From Eubacterium ruminantium (GTDB taxonomy: Bacteria > Bacillota > Clostridia > Lachnospirales > Lachnospiraceae): 64,000 nucleotides of DNA. Below are positions 8,526 to 17,298 of this stretch, in pieces. The stretch covers positions 43,496 through 107,495 of the forward strand of contig FNUU01000006.1 in NCBI GenBank assembly GCA_900108205.1, read 5' to 3'. Within the stretch, counting starts at the first letter, position 1. Each line of letters begins with the position of its first letter. The notes below the pieces were generated by a model, which saw only the letters and a list, made by a program, of their open reading frames with translations, made no database searches and was not told where the DNA came from. The position numbers were made by a program, and so were the translations under genes.

Positions 8526-10247
8526 ATGGCAAATCTTTCATCACTTCGTAAGAAAAGCGTGGATGAGATACTCCGCGACACATATAAGAAGAGAAACAGC
8601 ATGGGCTCACAGACGTTCCTGGGACAGCCACAGCAGGGAATGACAATAAAGCAGGAAGAAGTGGCAGGCTACCCATGTTATTTTATTATGCCCGAAAATT
8701 TTACAGGAAAACATCTTATATATTTATATGACAGCGATTATGCTTTTCCTGTTTCGAAGGATGAATATGATTTTTCTGTAACGCTGGCGAGAGAGACAGG
8801 CATGTGTCTGTGTCTTCCGATGTATCCGCTGGCACCGGATAAGGGCTGCAGAGAAGTATTTATGGTTCTGGATGCGGTATATGATCATCTTGTTCATAAG
8901 AAGAAGATAACAGATGTTATCCTTGCCGGATCGGGAGTCGGTGCGGGACTTGCTTTATCTATGACACTGCGTTCATGGAAGGAAGGCATGATCATACCGG
9001 ATAAGCTTCTGCTTCTTTCTCCGGAGGTGGATTCGGAATTCTTTGATAAGGTACTGGAGAACAGACTGCTTAATGCATATTATGGAGACGGAATCTTTCA
9101 TAGTGAGAACTACAGGGAGTTTATCAACAAATATTGGGTTGGAAATATGGCCGGACAGCTGGAATATACCAGCCCGATAAATGAAGACATGAGAGATCTC
9201 TGCGACCATCTGATAATCATTTCCGGAACAGAAGATATATATAACTGTTATGCGAGAGAGCTGGCAGATAAAACTGTAAATGCAGGACTGCATGTGAGTT
9301 ATTTTGAATTTCCGAGAATGCATCATAAGTTTTTCCATGACAAGGATCTGGACGAAACCAATCATGCGACACTTGCCATAGCAGACCTTCTTACTGACAG
9401 CCGGAACAGGATCATTGATCAGTATATGTATGAGATCAAGGAAAGAGGCGAATGGTCCAAAAGGTATCCGGAGATATTCAAGGATAATGAAGCAACAAAG
9501 TATCTTGTAAATAATAATATTTCATATAAAAAGTATAAGAAGCAAAGTGAATTTATAAATCTTTCCAGAGCGGCAACCTGCAGATGCTTTGATGAAGAGG
9601 TCAGGAAGTTTATACTTCAGTATCCGATGAGTACGGTTGTATATCTTGGGTGCAGCCTTGATGCAATGTTTAAACGTATGGATAACGGCAGGGTAAACTG
9701 GTACAATCTCGACAGTCCCGGAAAGATCTCTATAAGGCGCCTTTATACAACTGATTCAGAGAGAGAACACACAATAGTAAAATCTATTGATGATATGAGC
9801 TGGCTGGATGATATAAGATGTGATATAGGCTTCGGGCTTCTGTTTGTCTGCAGGGATTTCTTCCAGTATAAGACAGCAGCAGAGGTAAGTAAATTCCTGG
9901 AGAAGATCTATAAAAAATTTCAGGGTGCTCAGGTAGTATTTAATGCTCCAAGCCTTGGAGGAAAAGTCGCGAAGAATATATATAACAGAAAAAATGATGT
10001 GGATTATAAAAAATACAGATTATATCTGAATGATCCTGTCAGAGACATTTCTCTTTGGAATGTGGCATATTCGGTTATTCACGAGGATAACATTTTTAAG
10101 AATATTTCGGCATCGAAGAGCTGGAATAAACGGACGAGACTCAGATTCTTCTACAATGCGAAAATAAATGGTGAGAGGATTATAAGGCTCCGGCTGGGAA
10201 CAGAGAGGTACAGGATCTACCGTGACGGACATCTTATCAGAGTGTGA
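8526..10247 (+). CDS. Degenerate alpha/beta hydrolase fused to LCMT-like methyltransferase
   Basis: A 573-residue two-domain protein. Residues about 45-290 follow the alpha/beta hydrolase-3 (acetyl esterase) fold. They include LLLLSPEVD, an acid-residue segment GTEDIYNCYARELA and a late histidine segment RMHHKFF. The oxyanion HGG motif is replaced (YLYDSDYAF, 67-75). The nucleophile elbow, usually GDSAGG, reads GSGVGA (135-140), so the serine is not at the catalytic position. Residues about 343-540 match the leucine-carboxyl-methyltransferase/TcmP family (VVYLGCSLDAMFKRM, VNWYNLDSPG). This predicts a SAM-dependent O-methyltransferase with an inactive hydrolase domain that may bind substrate. 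AGGAG precedes the ATG. It is monocistronic, and its substrate is unknown. Confidence 0.75.
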   Translation: MANLSSLRKKSVDEILRDTYKKRNSMGSQTFLGQPQQGMTIKQEEVAGYPCYFIMPENFTGKHLIYLYDSDYAFPVSKDEYDFSVTLARETGMCLCLPMYPLAPDKGCREVFMVLDAVYDHLVHKKKITDVILAGSGVGAGLALSMTLRSWKEGMIIPDKLLLLSPEVDSEFFDKVLENRLLNAYYGDGIFHSENYREFINKYWVGNMAGQLEYTSPINEDMRDLCDHLIIISGTEDIYNCYARELADKTVNAGLHVSYFEFPRMHHKFFHDKDLDETNHATLAIADLLTDSRNRIIDQYMYEIKERGEWSKRYPEIFKDNEATKYLVNNNISYKKYKKQSEFINLSRAATCRCFDEEVRKFILQYPMSTVVYLGCSLDAMFKRMDNGRVNWYNLDSPGKISIRRLYTTDSEREHTIVKSIDDMSWLDDIRCDIGFGLLFVCRDFFQYKTAAEVSKFLEKIYKKFQGAQVVFNAPSLGGKVAKNIYNRKNDVDYKKYRLYLNDPVRDISLWNVAYSVIHEDNIFKNISASKSWNKRTRLRFFYNAKINGERIIRLRLGTERYRIYRDGHLIRV

Positions 10248-10329
10248 TCACCGGTGATCGCAGCGGTATCTTATCAGGAAAAACAAATAATCTGGACTGA
10301 TTCGATAATAAATGTAGAAATAAACAGTA

Positions 10330-10344
10330 AAACTATGCTATAAT
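10330..10344 (+). promoter_or_regulatory. Extended -10 promoter upstream of iorA
   Basis: TGC-TATAAT (TATAAT at 10339-10344) has only a weak -35 (TAGAAA, 18 bp upstream). If used, it gives a leader of about 360 nt that contains the inverted R1 array. Confidence 0.5.
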
Positions 10345-10419
10345 ATATAAGTTATGCATGGATGCGCGTTAAGATCACAATCCATATGAGGTTAACAGAG
10401 GTTAATAAATGTCAAGATA

Positions 10420-10647
10420 CATTATGAGAAGCAAAAACCGCATCTCATAATCCTGCGGGACTAAAGTCCCTCCGGTAACTTATCAAGAAAAACAAATACT
10501 CGTTTCACTTGTGCTTGTTTTTCTTATGATAAGTTACATTATGAGAAGCAAAAACCGCATCTCATAATCCTGCGGGACTAAAGTCCCTCCGGTAACTTAT
10601 CAAGAAAAACAAATACTCGTTTCACTTGTGCTTGTTTTTCTTATGAT
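10420..10647 (-). repeat. R1 repeat array in inverted orientation, about 2 copies
   Basis: Two units of the 117-bp R1 element are on the minus strand. They match the array at 5172-5456 over about 200 bp with no difference seen from the second unit on. The array lies in the presumed iorA leader. Together the two arrays form a long inverted repeat around a 5-kb block (argB, ComEA-like, response regulator, fusion gene). Confidence 0.9.
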
Positions 10648-10709
10648 TAAGATATATTTGACACTGACATAAAAAAATGAACTACTTAAATATATAAGGG
10701 AGGACAGAA

Positions 10710-12455
10710 ATGGAAAAGAAGATAATGCTTGGTAATCAGGCTATCGCCAGAGGTGCTTATGAAGCGGGAGTAAAAGTATCCTCTGCATATCCGGGAACAC
10801 CGAGTACAGAAGTAAGTGAGTATCTGGTTAAATATGAAGGAGTATATGCTGAATGGGCGCCAAATGAAAAGGTTGCAACAGAGGTAGCTGTAGGTGCTTC
10901 AATGTCAGGCGTAAGAGCTATGTGTGCGATGAAGCATGTAGGTGTAAATGTTGCAGCGGATCCGCTTTATTCAGTATCATATATCGGTTCAAATGGCGGA
11001 CTTGTTATGATCGCAGCGGATGATCCGGGACTTTACAGCTCACAGAATGAGCAGGATACAAGACGTGTTGCAAGAGCAGCATGTGTGCCGGTTGTAGAGC
11101 CATCTGATTCGGAAGAGGCAAGATATTTTACAAAGAGAGCATTTGAGATATCAGAAGAATACGATACACCTGTTATCGTACGTACAACAACAAGACTTGC
11201 ACATTCGCAGGGACTTGTTAATCTTGAAGAAAGAGTTGAACCGGACGATAAGCCTTATGAAAGAAATCCTGCAAAGAATATCATGATGCCGGGAAATGCA
11301 AAGGGCAGACATCTTGTTGTTGAAGCAAGAACAAATCGTCTTATCGAGGATGCATGTACTCTTGACATCAATAAGGTTACTTATAATGATACAAAGATCG
11401 GTGTTATAACAAGCGGAATTCCGTACCAGTATGTAAAGGAAGTTCTTCCGAATGCATCAATACTTAAACTTGGACTTGTTAATCCGCTTCCAAAGAAGCT
11501 TATTGAAGAATTTGCTTCAAAGGTTGAGACACTTTATATAGTTGAAGAGCTCGAGCCTGTTATCGAAGAGCAGGTTAAGTCATGGGGTATTAAGTGTATC
11601 GGTAAAGAGATATTTACAATTCAGGGTGAATACAGTGCCAATATGCTCCGTAAGGCAATCCTTGGTGAGACAGTTGAAGCTGATGAGGCAGCCAAGGTTC
11701 CTATGAGACCACCTATCCTTTGTCCTGGATGCCCTCACAGAGCTACATTCTCTGTTCTTAAAAAGCTTAAGATACATGCTTCCGGAGATATCGGATGTTA
11801 TACACTTGGAGCAGTTGCACCGCTTAATGTTGTAGATACTACACTTTGTATGGGTGCAAGTATTTCTATGCTTCATGGTATGGAGAAGGCTAAGGGCAGC
11901 GAGTTTGTAAAGAACTGGGTTGCTGTTATCGGTGATTCAACATTTATGCATACCGGTGTTAATTCACTTATGAATATGGCTTACAACAAGGCTACCGGAA
12001 CAGTTATCATCCTTGATAATTCAACAACCGGTATGACAGGCCATCAGGATAATCCTGCAACAGGTAAGACACTGAATGGGGAGACCACTCTTGCAATCGA
12101 TCTTGTAAAGATATGTGAGGCTATGAATATAAAGCATGTTACAGTGGTTGATCCATATGATCTTGAGAAATTCGAAGAGGTTGTTAAGACAGAGGTTGCC
12201 CGTGATGAGCTTTCAGTTATAATAGCTCAGTCACCTTGTGCACTCCTTAAGGAATATGTCCCTGCAGGAAAGTGCTATGTTGATCCTGAAAAGTGCCGTA
12301 AATGCGGAAAGTGCCTTGTAGCAGGCTGTCCTGCCATTAAGAAGGATAAGGAAACCGGCAAGGCTGTAATAGATGATACAATGTGCAATGGCTGTGGACT
12401 CTGCATGAAGAATTGTCCATTTGAAGCTATTTCACTTAAGAAGAGAGGTGAGTAA
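10710..12455 (+). CDS. iorA: Indolepyruvate:ferredoxin oxidoreductase, alpha subunit
   Basis: Large subunit of the thiamine-diphosphate enzyme that converts aryl pyruvates from transaminated aromatic amino acids to aryl-acetyl-CoA, reducing ferredoxin. The N-terminal pyrimidine-binding domain starts GNQAIARGAYEAGVKVSSAY. The TPP-binding domain contains CPGCPHRATF and the GDSTFMHTG/DNSTTGMTG metal-binding region. The C-terminus carries two [4Fe-4S] motifs, CRKCGKCLVAGCP and CNGCGLCMKNCP. The second is complete; the first has one extra residue before its last Cys. The length of 581 is usual. GGGAGG precedes the ATG. iorB begins one base after its stop. The acyl-CoA synthetase at 14048 may use the product. 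Confidence 0.96.
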   Translation: MEKKIMLGNQAIARGAYEAGVKVSSAYPGTPSTEVSEYLVKYEGVYAEWAPNEKVATEVAVGASMSGVRAMCAMKHVGVNVAADPLYSVSYIGSNGGLVMIAADDPGLYSSQNEQDTRRVARAACVPVVEPSDSEEARYFTKRAFEISEEYDTPVIVRTTTRLAHSQGLVNLEERVEPDDKPYERNPAKNIMMPGNAKGRHLVVEARTNRLIEDACTLDINKVTYNDTKIGVITSGIPYQYVKEVLPNASILKLGLVNPLPKKLIEEFASKVETLYIVEELEPVIEEQVKSWGIKCIGKEIFTIQGEYSANMLRKAILGETVEADEAAKVPMRPPILCPGCPHRATFSVLKKLKIHASGDIGCYTLGAVAPLNVVDTTLCMGASISMLHGMEKAKGSEFVKNWVAVIGDSTFMHTGVNSLMNMAYNKATGTVIILDNSTTGMTGHQDNPATGKTLNGETTLAIDLVKICEAMNIKHVTVVDPYDLEKFEEVVKTEVARDELSVIIAQSPCALLKEYVPAGKCYVDPEKCRKCGKCLVAGCPAIKKDKETGKAVIDDTMCNGCGLCMKNCPFEAISLKKRGE

Positions 12456-12456
12456 T

Positions 12457-13026
12457 ATGGCAGTAAAGAATATTATCATAGTTGGCGTTGGCGGACAGGG
12501 AACACTTCTTACAAGCCGTATTCTCGGAGGTCTTGCCCTTGATGCAGGATATGATGTAAAGCTTTCTGAGGTCCACGGTATGGCTCAGAGAGGCGGAAGT
12601 GTTGTAACTTATGTAAGATATGGCGAAAATGTTGCAGAACCAATTGTAGAAGAGGGCTGCGCAGATGTGCTTATAGCATTTGAGAGACTTGAAGCAAAGC
12701 GTTATGCACATTTCCTTAAGAAGGACGGAGTAATAATCGTAAATGATCAGCGTATCGATCCGATGCCTGTTATAACCGGTGCGGCAGAGTATCCGGAAGG
12801 AATCATCGAAGAGCTTTCATCAAAGTATAAGGTTTATTCTATCGACGCAATGAATAAGGCAAAGGAAATCGGCAACACAAGAACATTTAACGTTATAGTT
12901 CTTGGTATGGCTGCAAGACATATGGATTATACTGTAGAGCAGTGGGAAAATGTTATCAGAAATACTGTTCCTGCAAAGACTGTCGATATCAACCTTAAGG
13001 CCTTCCATGCAGGATATGAGATGTAG
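12457..13026 (+). CDS. iorB: Indolepyruvate:ferredoxin oxidoreductase, beta subunit
   Basis: Small catalytic subunit of the same enzyme, 189 residues, belonging to the 2-oxoacid:ferredoxin oxidoreductase gamma-domain family. The nucleotide/CoA-binding glycine motif IIVGVGGQGTLLTSR and the conserved EVHGMAQRGGSVVTYVR are present. The frame extends upstream into iorA. The ATG at 12457 with AGAGGTGAG in front begins MAVKNIIIVG and leaves a one-base gap to the iorA stop, so it is taken as the start. Translation is likely coupled to iorA. A hairpin terminator follows about 50 bases downstream. Confidence 0.95.
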   Translation: MAVKNIIIVGVGGQGTLLTSRILGGLALDAGYDVKLSEVHGMAQRGGSVVTYVRYGENVAEPIVEEGCADVLIAFERLEAKRYAHFLKKDGVIIVNDQRIDPMPVITGAAEYPEGIIEELSSKYKVYSIDAMNKAKEIGNTRTFNVIVLGMAARHMDYTVEQWENVIRNTVPAKTVDINLKAFHAGYEM

Positions 13027-13073
13027 GGATATAACAAAAGCCGTTTGTAAAACAAAATATCTATGAATTAATG

Positions 13074-13110
13074 AGGTCTCCTGAAATGTGTATTTTTAGG
13101 AGGCCTTTTT
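13074..13110 (+). terminator. Terminator after iorAB
   Basis: A 9-bp stem AGGTCTCCT/AGGAGGCCT with one G-U pair is followed by TTTT. Confidence 0.8.
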
Positions 13111-13114
13111 ATGT

Positions 13115-13232
13115 AATAGGAAACCTGCGTTCCTATTATATAAAAAACGTCGGGATGTGTCTTGACGCGAATTATTTTTAGTTACCTTTGGCAACATGCG
13201 CCTCTCGTGGAGCATGCTGCAGGCGGCAGGCT
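13115..13232 (+). repeat. R2 hairpin repeat, copy 2, with mosaic downstream hairpins
   Basis: AATAGGAAAC, a pairing arm CCTATTATATAAAAAACG and then TAGTTACC-TTT-GGCAACATGCGC. That last block also occurs in copy 3 as TAGTTGCC-TGC-GGCAACACGCGC. A further stem CATGC/GCATG spans 13195-13216. The remainder up to 13340 shows no gene. Confidence 0.6.
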
Positions 13233-13344
13233 TGTTTTTTATACGGAATATGTGGCAGACCGGAAGATGTGTAGATTTTCATCGGTATCGTTACAGTATA
13301 GTGTTTTCGGATAAAAAACATGTGTGTAAATAATAATGATTGTA

Positions 13345-13353
13345 TGGTATAAT
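13345..13353 (+). promoter_or_regulatory. Extended -10 promoter of the Nif11-leader gene
   Basis: TGG-TATAAT with a weak -35, about 125 bases before the gene. Confidence 0.45.
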
Positions 13354-13478
13354 AAACTATATATCTGTTGTGTGGTGAACAGTAAAGAGCAATCAGCTGA
13401 TGTGATATTTTCAAGGTGTTTATTATGAATCGTGAGCAATTCGTGAGACTATTGATCTGAGAAAAAGGGAGGGATACT

Positions 13479-13913
13479 ATGTCGGCAGAAAATGTAAAAA
13501 AATTCAAAAAAGATTTCAATGAAAATGAAGAATTAAAAGAAAAGATAAAAAAAGAACTGGAAGCATTTAAAGACAGTGGTAAAAAGGAAAAAGAGCTTAT
13601 TCCTGAAATAGCAAGAAAACTGGGATATGATTTTACAGATGAAGAATTTAAAGAAGAAATCATGAATGAGAAAGAATTGAGTGCTGAAGAGCTTGCCAAT
13701 GTGTCAGGCGGATATTTTGGCCTTGACGAGGATGCTCCGGATGGTCATGAAGCTACCTGTCTCATGTATTATTACGACTGTATGGATGATTATTATTACA
13801 GCAGGGGTATTTGTAAATATTGTGGATCAAGGGATATAACCTGGCTGGAAGGAGATCATAAAGAATCAATGAAATGTTGGACTTGCGGTTCCAGATTATA
13901 TAAAGACTGGTGA
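13479..13913 (+). CDS. Nif11-like leader peptide with Cys-rich C-terminus (putative RiPP precursor)
   Basis: A 144-residue protein. Residues 1-76 are a charged helical Nif11-type leader (FKKDFNENEELKEKI and ARKLGYDFTDEEFKEEI) ending in LSAEELANVSGG, a double-glycine processing site at Gly77-Gly78. The remaining 66 residues are Tyr/Asp/Cys-rich with Cys94, Cys101 and two CxxC pairs (112/115 and 133/136) that could form a zinc ribbon. Such leaders normally direct peptides to modification enzymes and PCAT-type exporters, but none is encoded nearby. The long core is unlike a short bacteriocin. GGGAGG precedes the ATG. It sits between iorB and the acyl-CoA synthetase, with its own promoter. Function is unknown; an exported zinc-ribbon peptide is one alternative. 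Confidence 0.7.
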   Translation: MSAENVKKFKKDFNENEELKEKIKKELEAFKDSGKKEKELIPEIARKLGYDFTDEEFKEEIMNEKELSAEELANVSGGYFGLDEDAPDGHEATCLMYYYDCMDDYYYSRGICKYCGSRDITWLEGDHKESMKCWTCGSRLYKDW

Positions 13914-13940
13914 TTACTGCGCATTCAATAAAAAACTTTA

Positions 13941-13970
13941 TTGCATTAACGTGTTAGCATGGTATATAAT
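13941..13970 (+). promoter_or_regulatory. Promoter of the acyl-CoA synthetase gene
   Basis: TTGCAT, an 18-bp spacer and TATAAT, about 80 bases before the start codon. Confidence 0.65.
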
Positions 13971-14019
13971 TAAAGCGTTGCGTGATAACTTTTTAAAATT
14001 AAGTTACGCAGCGCTTTAA
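13970..14019 (+). other. Long hairpin at the expected 5' end of the acyl-CoA synthetase mRNA
   Basis: TTAAAGCG..TGCGT..AACTT pairs with AAGTT-ACGCA-GCGCTTTAA: about 19 pairs, one 3-nt bulge and one G-U pair. No T-run follows, so it is not a terminator. It begins at the predicted transcription start and ends 14 bases before the ribosome binding site. Confidence 0.6.
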
Positions 14020-14047
14020 AAATATAATGACCAGGGAGAATGTAATT

Positions 14048-15682
14048 ATGCCAATTACAGATTTATTGGAGAGAAATGCAAGAGAATATGGGGATGAGAT
14101 CGCTCTTGTAGAAGTTAATCCTGCGATAAAGGAAAAGCGAAGGGTTACATGGAAAGAATTTGAACTTATGCAGCCAAGTGTGGACGAACCATACAGAAGA
14201 GAGATAACATGGAGCGTTTTTAATGAAAAAGCAAACCGTTTTGCAAATCTTCTTCTTTCCAGAGGAATTAAGAAAAATGACAAAGTAGGTATCCTGCTTA
14301 TGAACTGCCTTGAGTGGCTTCCGATATATTTTGGTGTCCTTAAGACAGGAGCGATAGCAGTACCGTTTAATTTCAGATATACAGCAGATGAGATTGAATA
14401 CTGCGCCAAGCTTGCGGAGGTTGATATCCTTGTGTTCGGGCCTGAATTCATAGGAAGAATGGAATCAATCGCAGACAAGATCTCCAAGAAGGTTAATCTT
14501 GTATATGTAGGTGAGGGATGCCCTTCATTTGCTGAGGATTATACAGCGCTTACAGTAAATTGCAGCAGCGTATCTCCTGATATCACACTTACGGATGATG
14601 ATTATGCAGCTATTTATTTTTCATCAGGAACCACAGGCTTTCCGAAGGCTATCCTTCATAAGCACAGAAGTCTTTCACATTCGGCAAAGGTTGAACAGAA
14701 TCATCACGGACAGACACATGATGATGTATTCCTCTGTATTCCGCCTCTTTATCATACAGGCGCAAAGATGCACTGGTTCGGAAGCCTTATATCCGGAAGT
14801 AAGGCTGTACTCTTAAAGGGAACAACTCCGGAATATGTACTGGATACGGTAAGCCGTGAGCATTGTACTATCGTTTGGCTTCTTGTTCCATGGGCTCAGG
14901 ATATACTTATCGCACTTGAAAGCGGACAGCTGAAGAAGGAAGATTATAATCTTGATCAGTGGAGACTTATGCATATCGGTGCTCAGCCGGTTCCGGCAAG
15001 TCTCATCGCAAGATGGAAGAAGATATTCCCGAATCATCAGTATGATACAAATTATGGTCTTTCAGAATCCATCGGTCCCGGCTGCGTTCATTTGGGCGTA
15101 GAGAATATTCACAAGGTTGGTGCTATCGGTGTTCCGGGCTATGGCTGGGAGACAAAGATAGTTGATGAAGAAAGAAATGAAGTTCCGAAGGGCGAAGTTG
15201 GTGAGCTTGCAGTTAAGGGTCCCGGTGTTATGGAATGCTATTACCGTAATAAAAAGGCAACAGAAGAGTGCCTTTCTGACGGATGGCTGTTTACCGGGGA
15301 TATGGCAAAGCTTGACGAGGACGGATTTATCTGGCTGGTTGACCGCAAGAAGGATGTTATCATAAGCGGTGGAGAGAATATCTATCCGGTACAGATAGAA
15401 GATTTCATGATGAAAAATGATAAGATTCAGGATGTGGCTGTTATCGGTATCGGTGATCAGCGTCTTGGTGAAATCTCAGCAGCTATCGTTCAGCTGAAGG
15501 AAGGTAAGTTCGCTACAGAGGAAGAAATAAATGAATTCTGTCTTGAACTTCCGAGATATAAGAGACCTCGTAAGATAATTTTTGCTGATGTGCCAAGAAA
15601 TGCAACAGGAAAGATTGAAAAACCAAAGCTTCGTGAGATGTACGGAACCGTTAACCTTGTAGCAGAAGAGAACAACAGTTAA
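14048..15682 (+). CDS. AMP-forming acyl-CoA synthetase
   Basis: Class I adenylate-forming enzyme (544 residues) that activates a carboxylic acid with ATP and joins it to CoA. Visible motifs are the P-loop-like YFSSGTTGFPKAILHKH, the A5-type YGLSES, GDMAKLDEDGFIWLVDRKKD with the hinge Asp, and the C-terminal lysine motif PRNATGKIEKPK. The substrate is not readable from sequence. A phenylacetate- or indoleacetate-like acid is suggested only by the iorAB genes just upstream. The ATG at 14027 lies ahead of AGGGAG; the ATG at 14048 is 9 bases after it and is preferred. A strong hairpin shared with the convergent gene terminates it. Confidence 0.9.
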   Translation: MPITDLLERNAREYGDEIALVEVNPAIKEKRRVTWKEFELMQPSVDEPYRREITWSVFNEKANRFANLLLSRGIKKNDKVGILLMNCLEWLPIYFGVLKTGAIAVPFNFRYTADEIEYCAKLAEVDILVFGPEFIGRMESIADKISKKVNLVYVGEGCPSFAEDYTALTVNCSSVSPDITLTDDDYAAIYFSSGTTGFPKAILHKHRSLSHSAKVEQNHHGQTHDDVFLCIPPLYHTGAKMHWFGSLISGSKAVLLKGTTPEYVLDTVSREHCTIVWLLVPWAQDILIALESGQLKKEDYNLDQWRLMHIGAQPVPASLIARWKKIFPNHQYDTNYGLSESIGPGCVHLGVENIHKVGAIGVPGYGWETKIVDEERNEVPKGEVGELAVKGPGVMECYYRNKKATEECLSDGWLFTGDMAKLDEDGFIWLVDRKKDVIISGGENIYPVQIEDFMMKNDKIQDVAVIGIGDQRLGEISAAIVQLKEGKFATEEEINEFCLELPRYKRPRKIIFADVPRNATGKIEKPKLREMYGTVNLVAEENNS

Positions 15683-15697
15683 ATATAAAGTATAAAA

Positions 15698-15743
15698 AGA
15701 GAGCTGATCGATAGTATTTTCTATCGGTCAGCTCTCTTTTTTG
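15698..15743. terminator. Bidirectional terminator between convergent genes
   Basis: A 17-bp stem (15698-15714 with 15721-15737, one G-U) has T-runs on both strands. It serves the synthetase (+) and the YdcF-like gene (-). Confidence 0.92.
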
Positions 15744-15752
15744 CTTTACAAG

Positions 15753-17267
15753 CTACAGCAGCTTCAGTATAAACTGTATATTGCCCATCATTATTGCCTG
15801 CATAACGATAATAAGGAGGAGCAGTATGTGAATTTTTCTTTCTGTAACCAGCATTCCTACAAACTCTCTGATCAGTGCGTTTGGCCAGAAATACCATTTT
15901 GTTTTTGCTCCCATTCCATCGGCATTCATACCTACGGATGCTGCCAGCATTCCGCCTCTGAATACGTGGTAATTGGTGGTTGAAAAGGCTATAGAAGCAT
16001 TTTCTGATTTTGAATCAATTATTTCCTTGGAGTAAGCCATATTCTGCAGGGTGTTGAGGGATCTTGTTTCCGGAAGGATCTGTTCCTCAGGAATACCCTG
16101 GCTTATCAGATAACGTTTCATGGCTTCTCCCTCTGCCATAATTTCGTCGTCACCCTGACCGCCGGACGGAACAAAAAAGGCTTTCTTTCCGGTGGCTTCA
16201 AGCTGAGCTTTATAGAAGGCGATGGCACGGTCGACTCTTCCTCTGAGAAGCGGATAGAGAGTACCGTCTTTTTTTATGCCGCAGCCGAGTATTATCAGGT
16301 AGTCCTTGTCAAACTTTGGCTTATGGCGACCTGCTTTCAGAGCCAGAATCAAAGTGACAAGTAAATTGCACTCAAAATATACAAAGACAGATGAAACTAT
16401 ACCTCTCGTGAGAGCTTCGGCCATATGCTTAGGGGAAACCTTAAGATATTCGAAGGCTTCATCCGAGAAGAAGATAAATTGTATCAACACCAGGATCACA
16501 CCGGATAACAGCAAAAAGCTGATAATGATACCCAGCAGGTTAGAGAGTCGCTTTCCTTCTCGCTTTATAAGTGTGAAATTACTGATACTCATAAGCAGTG
16601 AGAAGATCAGTAAAAACGGAGTAGACAGTAAGGAAATTGCTGTCAGTACAAAACTGTTAAAAGTAAAGAAATACAGACCGTTCATTTTTTCAGGATTAAA
16701 CAGTGCGTAGGTCGAAAACGGAAGAAGTGCCAGACCCTGAAGCATATAATACATGGAAAGCCCAAGGGATATAATGGTATGATATGAGAAGAAGGCTGCT
16801 TTTTTGCTTCTTCTATATAATACAAAAGTATATATTCCAAATGTGATATAAAAAATAGTTACTGCCAGGAATATAAACTGGTATCCGTTGAAATTAAATT
16901 CGCCGTTAGAGTATAAAAAAAGGCTTTTTGTGACTGATATCGAGAAACTCTGGACATCATGGGTTGTGCTTCCGTCATCCCATGTTTTTTCGCAGTCTAA
17001 CGTAGAGTAGACTGTACCGGGCTTTAAACCTTTGTATCTGATATGTATTGTATCAGCATTTTCTTTTACATAGGTACATTCAGCTATACCTTCTTTTTTA
17101 AATTTAACCGTTACAGAAGAGTAAGGACTATCCGAAAGGTGTGTTGCATATATATCCAGAGTCTTTCCCATGGGGTAAACGAAAATACATGCTACGCCTA
17201 GTAAAACGCCGGATACAAGGAGATATATTATGATTTTTTTTATAAATGATGTGTTATGTTTATTCAT
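15753..17267 (-). CDS. YdcF/SanA-family (DUF218) multi-pass membrane protein
   Basis: A 504-residue membrane protein. It has an N-terminal helix, an extracytoplasmic beta-type region (residues about 40-130), six or so membrane helices, then a DUF218 domain. That domain reads YLIILGCGIKKDGTLYPLLRGRVDRA, SGGQGDDEIMAEGEAMKRYL, LPETRSLNTLQNM and TTNYHVFRGG, and a last helix pair follows. DUF218 proteins such as SanA, ElyC and YdcF act in envelope integrity or polysaccharide handling, with uncertain chemistry. It has its own promoter on the minus strand and AAGGGAA before the ATG. It is monocistronic. The N-terminal extracytoplasmic domain makes it longer than the typical YdcF. Confidence 0.85.
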   Translation of the reverse strand: MNKHNTSFIKKIIIYLLVSGVLLGVACIFVYPMGKTLDIYATHLSDSPYSSVTVKFKKEGIAECTYVKENADTIHIRYKGLKPGTVYSTLDCEKTWDDGSTTHDVQSFSISVTKSLFLYSNGEFNFNGYQFIFLAVTIFYITFGIYTFVLYRRSKKAAFFSYHTIISLGLSMYYMLQGLALLPFSTYALFNPEKMNGLYFFTFNSFVLTAISLLSTPFLLIFSLLMSISNFTLIKREGKRLSNLLGIIISFLLLSGVILVLIQFIFFSDEAFEYLKVSPKHMAEALTRGIVSSVFVYFECNLLVTLILALKAGRHKPKFDKDYLIILGCGIKKDGTLYPLLRGRVDRAIAFYKAQLEATGKKAFFVPSGGQGDDEIMAEGEAMKRYLISQGIPEEQILPETRSLNTLQNMAYSKEIIDSKSENASIAFSTTNYHVFRGGMLAASVGMNADGMGAKTKWYFWPNALIREFVGMLVTERKIHILLLLIIVMQAIMMGNIQFILKLL

Positions 17268-17298
17268 TGAAACAGTTCCCTTTTCTGAGATTCATTCA

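Noticed and set aside
10420..10647. The inverted R1 arrays as insertion-sequence ends
   Set aside because: No transposase or target-site duplication was seen, and the enclosed genes are ordinary chromosomal genes including argB.
13015..13478. Additional bacteriocin-type small genes near the Nif11 gene
   Set aside because: No frame with a ribosome site and double-Gly leader was found in the gap.
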